Shown: positions 1-8,841 of the stretch, one piece after another | Numbering within the stretch: position 1 is the stretch's first letter | How the letters are laid out: the number at the start of each line of letters is the position of its first letter | Assembly: GCF_040833985.1 (NCBI RefSeq) | Contig: NZ_CP162139.1 | Location: 1,942,001-2,006,000 of the forward strand | DNA: 64,000 nucleotides | Source of the DNA: Leptospira sp. WS4.C2 | Lineage (GTDB): Bacteria; Spirochaetota; Leptospiria; Leptospirales; Leptospiraceae | Direction: 5' to 3' | The notes under the pieces: generated by a model | What the model saw: only the letters and a program-made list of their open reading frames with translations | Told to the model about the DNA's origin: nothing | Database searches by the model: none | Position numbers and translations under genes: made by a program

Positions 1-21
1 GAAGAACTGAGGAAAGATTAA
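1..21 (+). CDS. possible 3' end of an upstream gene (partial)
   Basis: The first seven codons read EELRKD followed by TAA, a charged tail typical of a protein C-terminus. Nothing else of the gene lies in the window, so no function can be given. An alternative is a minus-strand gene starting near position 51 (ATG ATG AAT GAT) and leaving the window. Low confidence either way. Confidence 0.25.
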   Translation, partial: EELRKD

Positions 22-94
22 ATTCATGTTTTTGTTATCATTCATCATGCAAGGAACTCGTTTCGTTATGTTGAGGTTCCCTATTTAGAATCCT

Positions 95-1462
95 ATGTCG
101 ATCCAATCCCCATCGCGATTTTATTTTTTTTTATTTTTCTTGGTTTCCGGTATCATTAACTTTCTGTTATGTGAAACTATTTATTTCGAATCCCTCCATT
201 CCGCAGACAATCTCTACCTTCCTTTATTATCAAGGGATTTAGTTTCGGGACAAGGGATGGTTCACTGGTATTTGCCTCCATCTCCCTATTTTTTCCCTGA
301 TTTATTTTTAAATCTAATCCTCTATCCATTTGTTCCCTTTTTATATATTCCTTCAGCGTATGGAACTCTCCAAATGTTCTTTGTGTTACTCGGAATTTCC
401 ATTTTTATTTCCAAGTATACAACCAAAACAGAGTCACTAGAGTTTCTCTTTCGTTTCGAGTTTCTTTTGATCCTACTTTCTCTCCTCGGATATTGGATTG
501 GAGACAATCCCCTTCCTTTTGTATATTTTCTATCGCAGGCACACCACAGCACAGGTTTTTTTTTCTCACTTCTCCTTGCCATGTATCTTTATTCGGTGTT
601 AAACGACAGAGAAAAGGATCACCGAGGGAATGGTTCTCACCAGTATCTTCCCAATCATTTAACTGCCTTCTTTTTCTTTAGTTTTTCCCTGCTTTATCTC
701 TCGGATCGTTTTTCGTTTTCAGTGGGTGCCATCGCTTTTTTTGTGGTTCGAATTTGGGATTCTAAGATGCCTCTCTCGGAGAGAATTTCTTACTTCCAAA
801 AGAAACGTTTTTGGATTTTAATAATATTTTTTCTTCTCTTCAATGAACTCACATTCCTCGGTTTGAGACAGATCTTTCTGATTCCCGGAAGTTTCCAAAT
901 TCTCGGGAATTATCTAACACGCCAAACTTTAGAAAGTAGTTTGCAACTCTCTGGAAATTACCTTTGGGACTTTTCGAAACATATCTACTACCAAGGAAAA
1001 TCGATTCTTTTCTTAATTTGTTTGCTCTTTTTTACTTATCCAAAATTTCCTAAACTCATCCGCCACCTCCTTATTGTCTTTTTTCCGGTCCTAGTCGGAC
1101 TCCTCCTACTTGTGGGAAGGTTCACATACCTCCATCCCTATCCCATTCGGTATTCATTTCCCCTCTGGTTTTTTGCTCTCTTTGGAATCAGTTTGGTTCT
1201 TGGTTCTTATACCAAAGGGATTTCCCCCTGGGTTCTCTTACTGGCCCTGGGAGGAGTGATGGCCCTCCTTTTCCACCTCCCGTCTCCGAGAGCAGAAGTT
1301 CAATCCAGGTTATCCTCCGTCACAGACAAAGAAGTGACCTACGATTTGGAAAAACCCATCCGGTTTTGGAGCGAAGGAAAACAAAAACCCAGCCCCATAG
1401 GGAAAGATGGGAAACCCTACCGTTGGATCACAGGTGCATTCCATACGCACTTGACAGAGTGA
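95..1462 (+). CDS. polytopic membrane protein of unknown function
   Basis: A 455-residue protein dominated by long hydrophobic stretches, with roughly ten predicted membrane segments between residues 10 and 395 and a short hydrophilic tail of about 60 residues rich in charged and aromatic residues. The layout resembles integral membrane glycosyltransferases of the GT-C type (a polar loop after the first helix), but I see no diagnostic Asp motif I would trust, so the family stays open. An in-frame TAG at 86 limits the start to this ATG or later ones; no strong ribosome site is seen. It ends 9 bp before leuA, so the two could be co-transcribed. Confidence 0.7.
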   Translation: MSIQSPSRFYFFLFFLVSGIINFLLCETIYFESLHSADNLYLPLLSRDLVSGQGMVHWYLPPSPYFFPDLFLNLILYPFVPFLYIPSAYGTLQMFFVLLGISIFISKYTTKTESLEFLFRFEFLLILLSLLGYWIGDNPLPFVYFLSQAHHSTGFFFSLLLAMYLYSVLNDREKDHRGNGSHQYLPNHLTAFFFFSFSLLYLSDRFSFSVGAIAFFVVRIWDSKMPLSERISYFQKKRFWILIIFFLLFNELTFLGLRQIFLIPGSFQILGNYLTRQTLESSLQLSGNYLWDFSKHIYYQGKSILFLICLLFFTYPKFPKLIRHLLIVFFPVLVGLLLLVGRFTYLHPYPIRYSFPLWFFALFGISLVLGSYTKGISPWVLLLALGGVMALLFHLPSPRAEVQSRLSSVTDKEVTYDLEKPIRFWSEGKQKPSPIGKDGKPYRWITGAFHTHLTE

Positions 1463-1471
1463 AGCGAACCT

Positions 1472-2989
1472 ATGATCTGGAAGGAGATGGAAGATTACGT
1501 ACGCATATTTGATACCACTTTAAGGGACGGGGAACAATGCCCCGGGGCTGCGATGAGTGAAGATGAAAAGGTGGAAATTGCCCAACACCTTGCCCGAATG
1601 AAAGTTGATATCATCGAAGCTGGATTTCCAGTTTCTTCTCCTGTACAATTCAAAGCTGTAGAAAGAATCGCTCGGGAAATCGAAGGACCAATCATCTGTG
1701 GGCTCGCTAGAGCCCTTCGTCCTGACCTGGAAGCCGCACGAGACGCCCTAAAACCTGCTAAATTAAAAAGAATTCATACCTTCATAGCTTCCTCTCCCAT
1801 CCACATGAAACACAAGTTGGGTAAGTCTCCCGCGGAAGTTTTGGAGATGGCAAGAACTGCCGTCAAGATGGCTCGGGACTTTGTCACCGATGTTGAATTT
1901 TCACCAGAGGATGCCACTCGCTCGGAATGGGAATTCTTACGCGAGTTAGTCGAAGCAGTCATCGAAGAAGGCGCAACCACCATCAACATTCCAGACACTG
2001 TGGGTTATACCACCCCACAAGAATATATGGATCTATTTCGTTTCTTAAAAAAAGAAGTGAAGGGTGCAGACAAAGTAATATTTTCTGCCCATTGCCATAA
2101 CGATCTCGGTCTTGCTGTTGCCAATTCCCTTGCAACGGTTCTTGCGGGAGGTCGTCAAATTGAATGTACGATCAACGGGATCGGCGAACGTGCCGGTAAC
2201 ACTGCCATGGAAGAAGTGGTGATGGCTTTAAAAACAAGAAAGGATGCCTTTGGCGTGGAAACAAGAATTGATTCCACTCTCATCACTCGCGGTTCTCATT
2301 TGGTCAAAACCACAACGGGTATGGTAGTTCAACCGAACAAAGCCATTGTGGGTGCGAATGCCTTTGCTCACGAGTCTGGAATCCACCAAGACGGTGTGAT
2401 CAAAAATAGACAAACTTATGAAATTATGACGCCTGAATCTGTGGGACTCAAATCCAATCGTATGGTTCTTGGTCGTCACTCTGGCCGAGCGGGATTCAAA
2501 GACCGAATCATCCGTATGGGTTTTGATCCCAAACCGGAAGAAATTGATAACGCCTACAACCGTTTCCTTGAGATTGCTGATAAAAAGAAGGAAGTCTTTG
2601 ATGAAGACATTGCGGCCCTTTTTCAAGGAGAAATCAGTCGTTCCCAAGTAGATGAAACCTACCGACTTGTTTCCTTTGAACAAAATACGGGAACGAGCAA
2701 AACTCCTGATTCTAAAATTTCATTACTTATCAAAGGAGAGACTAAACAAGGAGAAGCACATGGGGATGGGCCTGTGGATAGTATCTTTAAAGCCATAAAC
2801 CAAGTGACTGGACTTTCACCACTCTTATCTCGGCTAGTGATTTCTCCCGTGACGGAAGGAACCGATGCCATGGCAGAAGCTTCTGTGACTTTGGAAGATG
2901 GGGAAAGACGAGTGGTTGGAAAAGGTGATTCCACAGATATCATAGAAGCCTGTGCGAAAGCCTATATCAATGCCCTGAATCGGTTATAA
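1472..2989 (+). CDS. leuA: 2-isopropylmalate synthase
   Basis: Condenses acetyl-CoA with 2-oxoisovalerate in the first committed step of leucine synthesis. The HMGL-like signature LRDGEQCPG lies at residues 17-25 and the metal-binding HCHNDLGLA near residue 208, followed by GIGERAGN and HESGIHQDG, all typical of LeuA rather than homocitrate synthase. The C-terminal third (about residue 370 on) fits the leucine-binding LeuA dimer domain, with a normal total length of about 500 residues. Citramalate synthase (CimA), a close relative in this genus, is the main alternative, but HESGIHQDG favours LeuA. The true start may be the ATG at 1487, although the AAGGAG there lies too close to it. hisC follows after 4 bp. 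Confidence 0.9.
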   Translation: MIWKEMEDYVRIFDTTLRDGEQCPGAAMSEDEKVEIAQHLARMKVDIIEAGFPVSSPVQFKAVERIAREIEGPIICGLARALRPDLEAARDALKPAKLKRIHTFIASSPIHMKHKLGKSPAEVLEMARTAVKMARDFVTDVEFSPEDATRSEWEFLRELVEAVIEEGATTINIPDTVGYTTPQEYMDLFRFLKKEVKGADKVIFSAHCHNDLGLAVANSLATVLAGGRQIECTINGIGERAGNTAMEEVVMALKTRKDAFGVETRIDSTLITRGSHLVKTTTGMVVQPNKAIVGANAFAHESGIHQDGVIKNRQTYEIMTPESVGLKSNRMVLGRHSGRAGFKDRIIRMGFDPKPEEIDNAYNRFLEIADKKKEVFDEDIAALFQGEISRSQVDETYRLVSFEQNTGTSKTPDSKISLLIKGETKQGEAHGDGPVDSIFKAINQVTGLSPLLSRLVISPVTEGTDAMAEASVTLEDGERRVVGKGDSTDIIEACAKAYINALNRL

Positions 2990-2993
2990 TCCA

Positions 2994-4088
2994 ATGACAA
3001 GTCCAAACGAAACATTTTCTATGGAAACATTGGTGCGTAAAGAGTTACTAACTTTCAAACCATACACTCCTGGCGAACAACCAGGTCTTAGCACATCTAC
3101 CATCAAACTCAATACCAACGAGAACCCCTACCCACCTTCTCCCAAAACCAAAGATGCGGTAGAGAAAGTCATGCTAACGGGTGTTTTACGAAAGTATCCC
3201 AACTACCACGCAAGGAAACTTCAAGAGCTCATCGCCCATGATTATGATTTGGATCCCAACCAAATTTTAGTCACCAATGGTTCGGATGAAGCCTTACGGA
3301 TGTTATTCCATACATTGATTGGACCTGGGGATGTGGTTGTGGCGCCAGACCCTACTTATTCTTACTATCCAGTCCTGACAGAACAAATGATGGTAGGAGC
3401 TACTTACAAAGCGGTTCCCCTCCTACCTAATTTACATTTTGATTTTGAATCTTTATTAAAAGAAAAAGGTAAGTTACTCTGTTTTGCCCACCCAAATGCA
3501 CCAACCGGTGTGGAAGAAGAAAAATCAAAACTTTTAAACTTAGTCGAAAATTTTCCAGGACTTGTACTTTCTGACGAAGCCTATATTGATTTTACTGAGC
3601 CTAACGCTAGTTTAATTTCTGAGATTAAAAACCATCCAAATCTAGTGGTTTCCCGCACCTTTTCCAAATCCTATGCGCTTGCAGGACTTCGGGTGGGTTA
3701 TCTAGTCGGATCCCTCGATGTCATCAATTGGATTCGCAAACTGAAAGATTCTTACAATGTGGGAATTTTAGAACAAGTAGTTGCCGAAGCTTCGTATGCA
3801 GACAAAGAATACTTTTTAGAAAAACGTTCCCTTGTGATCCAGGAAAGAATAAAGTTAAAAAAAGAATTGGAGTCCCTAGGATTTTCCATTCCAAACTCTT
3901 CTACCAATTTTCTATTTTGTAAACCAAAAGTGGGAATCTCTCCGGAAAGTCTTTATTTACAATTAAAAGAAAAGAACATTCTCATTCGCTATTTCTCTAC
4001 GGGAATATCCAAAGATTTCATTCGGATCACCATTGGAACTCCAGAAGAAAACAAACAATTGCTAGAAACACTTCGTACCCTTTTATAA
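2994..4088 (+). CDS. hisC: histidinol-phosphate aminotransferase
   Basis: PLP-dependent fold-type I aminotransferase that converts imidazole acetol phosphate to histidinol phosphate. The N-terminal LNTNENPYPPSP, the SDEAYIDF segment (Asp194, Tyr197) and the Schiff-base lysine K225 in SRTFSKSYALAGLR are the family signatures. At 364 residues it is full length. It sits 4 bp after leuA, so leucine and histidine genes share a likely transcript; no other his genes are in view. A related aromatic aminotransferase role cannot be excluded by sequence alone. A hairpin follows at 4123-4156. Confidence 0.9.
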   Translation: MTSPNETFSMETLVRKELLTFKPYTPGEQPGLSTSTIKLNTNENPYPPSPKTKDAVEKVMLTGVLRKYPNYHARKLQELIAHDYDLDPNQILVTNGSDEALRMLFHTLIGPGDVVVAPDPTYSYYPVLTEQMMVGATYKAVPLLPNLHFDFESLLKEKGKLLCFAHPNAPTGVEEEKSKLLNLVENFPGLVLSDEAYIDFTEPNASLISEIKNHPNLVVSRTFSKSYALAGLRVGYLVGSLDVINWIRKLKDSYNVGILEQVVAEASYADKEYFLEKRSLVIQERIKLKKELESLGFSIPNSSTNFLFCKPKVGISPESLYLQLKEKNILIRYFSTGISKDFIRITIGTPEENKQLLETLRTLL

Positions 4089-4122
4089 AAAAATGCAACT
4101 GAGCTGAGCCTTATATAAAAGA

Positions 4123-4156
4123 AAACCCGACTTGCCAGAATTGACAAACCGGGTTT
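4123..4156. terminator. bidirectional hairpin between hisC and the hsp20 pair
   Basis: AAACCCG at 4123-4129 pairs with CGGGTTT at 4150-4156. The 20-nt loop itself contains a partial palindrome (TTGCCA facing TGACAA). Read on the minus strand it is followed by TTCTTTTATAT, so it should work best as the terminator of the hsp20 operon; the plus strand lacks a T run. Confidence 0.6.
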
Positions 4157-4203
4157 GGGATAAAATTCCATTAGGGATTACCAAACACCTAACAAAGAAT
4201 TAC

Positions 4204-4602
4204 TTATTTTTGGATTTCGATTTTTGTTTTTTTCGGCTCCATTTTGGGAATGGTTAGTTCCAAAATCCCATTCTTCATTTTTGCCGTTGCTTTGTCAGAA
4301 TGAATCGCCTTCCCAATGGTAAATTTACGGAAATAGTTTCCTTCTCTGTATTCTGCAAGTCGCACTTGGCCTCGAGATTCCGCTTGTGGAACAAACTTTC
4401 CTTCTATCATGAGTTGGTCTTTTTCAATCGATATCTCCACAGAAGATTGGTCAACCCCAGGCATTTCCACACGAAATAGAAGTTCCGCTTCGGTTTCGAA
4501 GACATCCACATTTGGTGAGTAAACTTTTGCAGATGCCTTTACGTCTTTTTCTTCTGCTTTTTGTGTAACTTCTTCTTTGTTTTCCTTTGTGAGTGTATTC
4601 AT
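4204..4602 (-). CDS. small heat shock protein, Hsp20/alpha-crystallin family (downstream copy)
   Basis: ATP-independent holdase that binds unfolding proteins in the cytoplasm. The 132-residue protein has a charged N-terminal arm (MNTLTKENKEE) and an alpha-crystallin domain from about residue 30, with the hallmark NGILELTIPK near the C-terminus. The ATG at 4602 is chosen because AAGGAGAG lies 5-10 bases upstream; a longer reading frame exists but has no ribosome site. The gene begins 10 bp after the other hsp20, so the two form one operon behind the CIRCE sites. It matches the pattern of the paired hsp15/hsp18 genes known from Leptospira. Confidence 0.9.
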   Translation of the reverse strand: MNTLTKENKEEVTQKAEEKDVKASAKVYSPNVDVFETEAELLFRVEMPGVDQSSVEISIEKDQLMIEGKFVPQAESRGQVRLAEYREGNYFRKFTIGKAIHSDKATAKMKNGILELTIPKMEPKKTKIEIQK

Positions 4603-4612
4603 AATTCTCTCC

Positions 4613-5056
4613 TTAACCAGCAATGATGGATACTTTTTTAGGTTTGTCTTCTTCTCTGCGAGGAAGGTGGATGTTTAAAACGCCGTTTGTGAATTTTGCA
4701 AGGACATGATCCTGATCGACGCGAAATGGTAGTTCCAAAGTTCGATGAAACTCTCCATTAAAGATTTCACGACGATGCACTTCTGTACCTTCCGCCAGTT
4801 CTTCCGGTTTTTTCTTTCCATGAATGGAAAGAAGATTATCTTTTACATTGATATCGATTTGGTCAGCTTCGATTCCAGGGAGCAGACAAGTGACCAGGGC
4901 TTCATCTTCCTTTGTATAAACATTCACAGGAGGGAAATTCGAGGCAGAACCGAATTGGCTGTCCAAAATGGATCGGGTCAACTCATCATTCAACCGGTCA
5001 AAGTCTCTCCAGAACTGATTTGCTTTCGTTTGTGGGTCTAGAATTCGGAACAACAT
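4613..5056 (-). CDS. small heat shock protein, Hsp20/alpha-crystallin family (upstream copy)
   Basis: A 147-residue Hsp20 starting MLFRILDPQT, with the alpha-crystallin domain in the second half ending in FTNGVLNIHLPRREE. Start choice: AGGAG at 5064-5068 stands 7 bases from the ATG at 5056, whereas the longer frame (GTG at 5077) would place its start inside the proximal CIRCE. First gene of a two-gene heat-shock operon, with HrcA-type control expected from the two operators directly upstream. The two paralogues are well diverged, as in hetero-oligomerising sHSP pairs, though that is inference. Confidence 0.92.
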   Translation of the reverse strand: MLFRILDPQTKANQFWRDFDRLNDELTRSILDSQFGSASNFPPVNVYTKEDEALVTCLLPGIEADQIDINVKDNLLSIHGKKKPEELAEGTEVHRREIFNGEFHRTLELPFRVDQDHVLAKFTNGVLNIHLPRREEDKPKKVSIIAG

Positions 5057-5070
5057 GCTCATTCTCCTTA

Positions 5071-5097
5071 TTAGCACTCATATTTCTTGATTGCTAT
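5071..5097 (-). promoter_or_regulatory. CIRCE operator, gene-proximal
   Basis: On the minus strand the order is ATAGCAATC, nine bases, GAGTGCTAA. The consensus CIRCE is TTAGCACTC-N9-GAGTGCTAA, so the right arm is exact and the left arm matches 7 of 9. It abuts the ribosome site of the first hsp20 gene. CIRCE is the binding site of the HrcA repressor. Confidence 0.8.
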
Positions 5098-5102
5098 TTT
5101 TA

Positions 5103-5129
5103 TTAGCACTCTATACATTTGACTGCCAA
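5103..5129 (-). promoter_or_regulatory. CIRCE operator, gene-distal
   Basis: On the minus strand: TTGGCAGTC, nine bases (AAATGTATA), GAGTGCTAA. The right arm is exact, the left arm 7 of 9. The spacer contains a possible -10 (TATAGA) with TTGACG about 15 bases upstream, so the repressor would cover the promoter. Centre-to-centre distance to the proximal site is 32 bp, about three helical turns. Confidence 0.82.
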
Positions 5130-5211
5130 TCGTCAAGAATGTTTTCTATTTTATATGATTTTATAAAAAAAATTTTGTCCCTTACACGAGGCCCCTCTAG
5201 CCTGGAATCCA

Positions 5212-5670
5212 ATGCCTATCCAAGACAATTTAAAACAATTGGGTTTAGAAATCCCCCCTGTTCCGGCAGCTCTTGCTGCTTATATCCCTTCCAAACGAGT
5301 TGGAAACCTAATTTTTACCTCCGGACAATTACCTCTCGTTGCTGGAAAATTGCGGAAAACAGGAAAGGTAGGAAAGGATGTCACCCTCGCCGAAGCACAA
5401 GAAGAGGCCAAACAGTGCCTATTGAATGCCCTTGCCGCTATCTTACTTCATATTGAATCTTTAGACCAAATCACATCCATTGTGAAGTTAGGTGTCTTTG
5501 TTTCCTCTAGTCCTGAATTTACCGAACACCATTTGGTGGCCAATGGTGCCTCTGAACTTGTAGCCGCAATCTTTGGAGAGAAAGGAAAACATGCAAGGTT
5601 TGCGATTGGAGTGAGCTCCCTCCCACTGGATGCCTGTGTGGAATTGGAAGTGGTGACCGAGGTCGAATGA
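5212..5670 (+). CDS. RidA/YjgF/UK114 family protein
   Basis: Rid proteins form trimers; the archetype RidA hydrolyses reactive enamines and imines made by PLP enzymes. This 152-residue protein is of the longer subtype with an extra N-terminal helix (PIQDNLKQLG) and the strands VGNLIFTSGQLP and SSLPLDACVELEV. The arginine that RidA needs for deaminase activity (just before the LP of its C-terminal motif) is replaced by serine (VSSLP), as in several non-RidA Rid subfamilies, so imine deaminase activity is doubtful. The next gene overlaps by 4 bp (ATGA). Confidence 0.88.
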   Translation: MPIQDNLKQLGLEIPPVPAALAAYIPSKRVGNLIFTSGQLPLVAGKLRKTGKVGKDVTLAEAQEEAKQCLLNALAAILLHIESLDQITSIVKLGVFVSSSPEFTEHHLVANGASELVAAIFGEKGKHARFAIGVSSLPLDACVELEVVTEVE

Positions 5671-6221
5671 CAAATTCTTTTTTGATTAAATGTATGGCTG
5701 TTTTTCAGTTCACCAAAGAATCATTTCTTTTTGTTCCTGAACTAATCCTTGCTTGGTGGTTTTTAACAAAAAGAATTTTCCTTTCTCTCTATCGTTATTG
5801 GGAAACGAAACTTTTTTTTGATAAAGTATTCTTTATATTTTTATTCTTACAACTTCTCTTCTCTATCCTTCCTTGGTTTTCTTATGAGATTCGTTTTTTT
5901 GAAATTAAAGAATCCATTTCGCTTGGACCCAAATTAAATTCGGTGTTCATTCTCCTGGGTCTTCTTAACTTTTTTTTCCTCGGATTTTGGAAATCCCAAT
6001 GGACGAGGTTTTGGTTTTTCGCAAGCCAAATGGTATCTGTTGTTTTTGTGATCTGGGGGTATTTGGATCCCAAACGTTATTTTTATGACTTCGTAAAACC
6101 AGAAGAAGTGGGTCTCCACATACCATTCTATTTGTTTTTAGGTTCAGTACTTGGAGCTTTTGTTTTTGGATATCTCACCTTCAAAAAAGAAGATGAGATA
6201 CTCGGTAGACTGCATCCCTAA
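5667..6221 (+). CDS. small integral membrane protein of unknown function
   Basis: A 184-residue protein with about four predicted membrane helices (near residues 45-65, 85-105, 110-130 and 150-170) and short basic loops. No family recognised. The ATG overlaps the stop of the RidA-like gene (ATGA), which implies translational coupling and a shared transcript. It converges on clpA with a 14-bp gap. Confidence 0.65.
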   Translation: MTNSFLIKCMAVFQFTKESFLFVPELILAWWFLTKRIFLSLYRYWETKLFFDKVFFIFLFLQLLFSILPWFSYEIRFFEIKESISLGPKLNSVFILLGLLNFFFLGFWKSQWTRFWFFASQMVSVVFVIWGYLDPKRYFYDFVKPEEVGLHIPFYLFLGSVLGAFVFGYLTFKKEDEILGRLHP

Positions 6222-6235
6222 GAGAAAGAAAGTTT

Positions 6236-8503
6236 TTACGAATTCACTTCTTGGATTTCCAAAATTTCTTTCCCCTCTTTTTTTATCACATCCACAAGGT
6301 AGCGATTTACCTTGTCTTTGTGGAAAAGAATTTTTTTAGAAAGGGGTTTTCCAATCTCAGAGTTGAGAATCCGTTGGATGGGCCTTGCTCCCATGGCTTT
6401 GTCATAACCAGTCTCGGCCAAATAACGGACCGCTTTCTCTGACAATTCCAAATGAATCCCTTTTTCTTCGGCTTTGGCTTGTAAACTGCGAAACATTCTT
6501 TTGACCACAAGTTCTACCACAGAGATGGAAAGAACGTTGAACTCGACAACCGCAGTCAAACGATTTCGAAATTCAGGCGTGAATGTCCGTTCGATGGCTT
6601 TCAAGGACCGATCATCATACCTATCTGTATCAAAACCGAGAAGTGGTTTGGAACTTTCCTGAGCTCCTGTATTGGTCGTTAGGATTAGGATCACATTACG
6701 AAAGTCAGCTTTTTTACCAGTGCTATCCGTAAGTGTGGCATGATCCATCACCTGGAGTAAAATATTATAAATATCTTCATGTGCTTTTTCGATCTCATCG
6801 AATAACAAAACACAGTGGGGATTTTTGGCAATGGCATCTGTAAGTTGACCCCCTTGGTCATATCCCACATATCCGGGAGGACTTCCAATCAGGCGAGACA
6901 CAGAATGTTTTTCCATATACTCACTCATATCAAAGCGAAGAAATTCCACTCCCATTTTCTCTGCCAAAGTTTTTGCTACTTCTGTTTTCCCAACACCAGT
7001 GGGACCTACAAAAAGAAAACTACCTATGGGTTTTCCTTCGTCACTAAGACCGGAACGAGAATAGTGAATGGCATCTACCACTTGTTCTATGGCATGGTCT
7101 TGACCAAAAACAACGGACTTGATCTCAGAATCCAGATGTTCCAATTTCTTTTTGTCATCTGCCTTGACAGTTTTTTCCGGTATTTTGGCAATCTTTGCTA
7201 CCAGGGTTTCAATTTCAGAGATCCCAACCTGTTTTCGAGGTTTTTCCTTTTTCTCATCGCGTAACTTGACAAAGGCGCCGGATTCATCCATTAAGTCGAT
7301 GGCTTTGTCTGGTAAAAACCGGTCCCGAAGATGCAAACTGGATAAATCCACACAAGCCTCAATGGCCTTCACGCTGTAAGTGACTCCGTGAAAAGATTCG
7401 TATTTGGGTTTTAGACCTTTTAGAATTTCAATCGCATCTTCCCGAGAAGGTTCAGAGACTTCAATTTTTTGAAATCGTCTGGAAAGAGCATGGTCTTTTT
7501 CAAAGATCGATTTATACTCTTTATACGTGGTGGTTCCAATGCATTTTAATTCTCCATTGGCAAGGGCAGGTTTCATTAGATTGGAAGCATCTAAACTTCC
7601 CCCAGATACAGCACCGGCACCCACAATGGTATGAATTTCATCTACAAAGATAATACGTTCTGGTTTTCCGACGACTTCTTGTAAGATGGCCTTCAGGCGT
7701 TCTTCAAATTCTCCACGGAATTTGGTTCCCGCCATGACAAGACCCATGTCCAAAGAATAAATTTCCATATTCAAAAGGCTTTTGGGGACAAGACCTTTGA
7801 CTACGCGTTCGGCGATTCCTTCCACAATGGAAGTTTTTCCCACACCCGCTTCTCCGACAAAGATGGGATTGTTTTTACGACGACGCGATAAAATATGAAT
7901 GGTTCTTTCGATTTCTACTTCTCGCCCAATGCAAGGATCTAGTTTTCCTTGTTTGGCTCTTTCGGTAAGATTCACACAAAACTTTTCTAATGCAGATTTA
8001 CGGGAGCTTGCGTCCGCTTCACCGGCATCCGTTTCTTCTGCAAACTCAGGTTCCTCGGAATCTTTTTCTTTTTTGATTCCATGGGAAATGTATTTGATTA
8101 CATCGAGTCTGTTTACTTCTTGTTTGGCGAGAAGGTAATAGGCCTGGCTATCTTCCTCTCGAAAAAGTGCCACAAGCACATTGTTTCCGTCCACTTCGTC
8201 TTTGCCGGAATTTTGCACATGAAAGGCTGCAAACTGGATAACAAACTGAACTCCCACGGTATAACGCGGTTGGATTTTTAAATTGGGAACGGCGATTGTG
8301 GAAAGATCTTCTTCAAAATATTCGGTCAGCTCTTTTCGGAGGAGATCCAAATCACAACCCACATTCACTAGAACTTCTTTAGTTTTTTCATTGTAAGTAA
8401 GGCCATATAACAAATGTTCTAATGTAATAAATTCATGGTGGTATTTGGATGCTTCTTTTCCTGCAAGCTCCAGACTTTTTTCTAAATCGGTGGAAAGATT
8501 CAT
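6236..8503 (-). CDS. clpA: ATP-dependent Clp protease ATP-binding subunit ClpA
   Basis: AAA+ unfoldase that feeds substrates to ClpP. The 755-residue protein carries an N-terminal Clp repeat domain (residues 1-140, where ClpS docks), D1 with Walker A GEAGVGKT (217-224) and Walker B IIFVDE (284-289), and D2 with Walker A GPTGVGKT (500-507) and [13 protein letters not shown] at about 622-624 occupies the position of the IGL/IGF loop that contacts ClpP. The start is ATG 8503 because it overlaps the clpS stop (ATGA) and begins with the conserved [10 protein letters not shown]; the longer open frame runs back through clpS. ClpB is excluded by the lack of the middle coiled coil. Confidence 0.95.
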   Translation of the reverse strand: MNLSTDLEKSLELAGKEASKYHHEFITLEHLLYGLTYNEKTKEVLVNVGCDLDLLRKELTEYFEEDLSTIAVPNLKIQPRYTVGVQFVIQFAAFHVQNSGKDEVDGNNVLVALFREEDSQAYYLLAKQEVNRLDVIKYISHGIKKEKDSEEPEFAEETDAGEADASSRKSALEKFCVNLTERAKQGKLDPCIGREVEIERTIHILSRRRKNNPIFVGEAGVGKTSIVEGIAERVVKGLVPKSLLNMEIYSLDMGLVMAGTKFRGEFEERLKAILQEVVGKPERIIFVDEIHTIVGAGAVSGGSLDASNLMKPALANGELKCIGTTTYKEYKSIFEKDHALSRRFQKIEVSEPSREDAIEILKGLKPKYESFHGVTYSVKAIEACVDLSSLHLRDRFLPDKAIDLMDESGAFVKLRDEKKEKPRKQVGISEIETLVAKIAKIPEKTVKADDKKKLEHLDSEIKSVVFGQDHAIEQVVDAIHYSRSGLSDEGKPIGSFLFVGPTGVGKTEVAKTLAEKMGVEFLRFDMSEYMEKHSVSRLIGSPPGYVGYDQGGQLTDAIAKNPHCVLLFDEIEKAHEDIYNILLQVMDHATLTDSTGKKADFRNVILILTTNTGAQESSKPLLGFDTDRYDDRSLKAIERTFTPEFRNRLTAVVEFNVLSISVVELVVKRMFRSLQAKAEEKGIHLELSEKAVRYLAETGYDKAMGARPIQRILNSEIGKPLSKKILFHKDKVNRYLVDVIKKEGKEILEIQEVNS

Positions 8504-8841
8504 TCGTCCTCCTCTTTTGCCAACTGGCATTGTAATGGATGCCCTGCGTCTTCTGCCAGTTTGTGGACTTCCGCTACTTTGGTTCTTGCAATGTCTAAAG
8601 AATACACCCCACAAACTGCTGATCCCGAAGTATGCGCCTTCCACATAATTTGACGAGATTCTTCCATAGATTTCCGAAAAACATTAGCAAGAACATAAAC
8701 GACAAATTCCTGAGGAGTGTAATCATCATTGATGAGAATCACCTTATAACGATCCGGTTTTTTCAATTTCTGCTTTTGTTTTTCTCTTTCGAGAAGTTCT
8801 ACGTTCATGTCCGTGTAGGATTTTCTTTTTGGATCTGACAT
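8500..8841 (-). CDS. clpS: ClpS adaptor protein (N-end rule)
   Basis: Delivers N-degron substrates to ClpA. At 113 residues it has the core ILINDDYTP, VCGVYSLDIARTKV and GHPLQC segments of the family. The Asp pair after Asn and the His of KAHTSG that bind the substrate amino group are kept. The residue at the gatekeeper position (Met40 in E. coli, TPMEF) is Gln here (TPQEF), which may widen or alter substrate choice. An N-terminal arm of about 28 residues is charged and probably disordered. It overlaps clpA by 4 bp and the preceding acyltransferase by 1 bp (TAATG). Confidence 0.93.
   Translation of the reverse strand: MSDPKRKSYTDMNVELLEREKQKQKLKKPDRYKVILINDDYTPQEFVVYVLANVFRKSMEESRQIMWKAHTSGSAVCGVYSLDIARTKVAEVHKLAEDAGHPLQCQLAKEEDE

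Noticed and set aside
2228..2683. 151-codon minus-strand frame inside leuA
   Set aside because: Shadow of leuA codon structure; leuA has full conserved motifs here.
6815..7264. 149-codon plus-strand frame inside clpA
   Set aside because: Antisense shadow of the D2 domain of ClpA.
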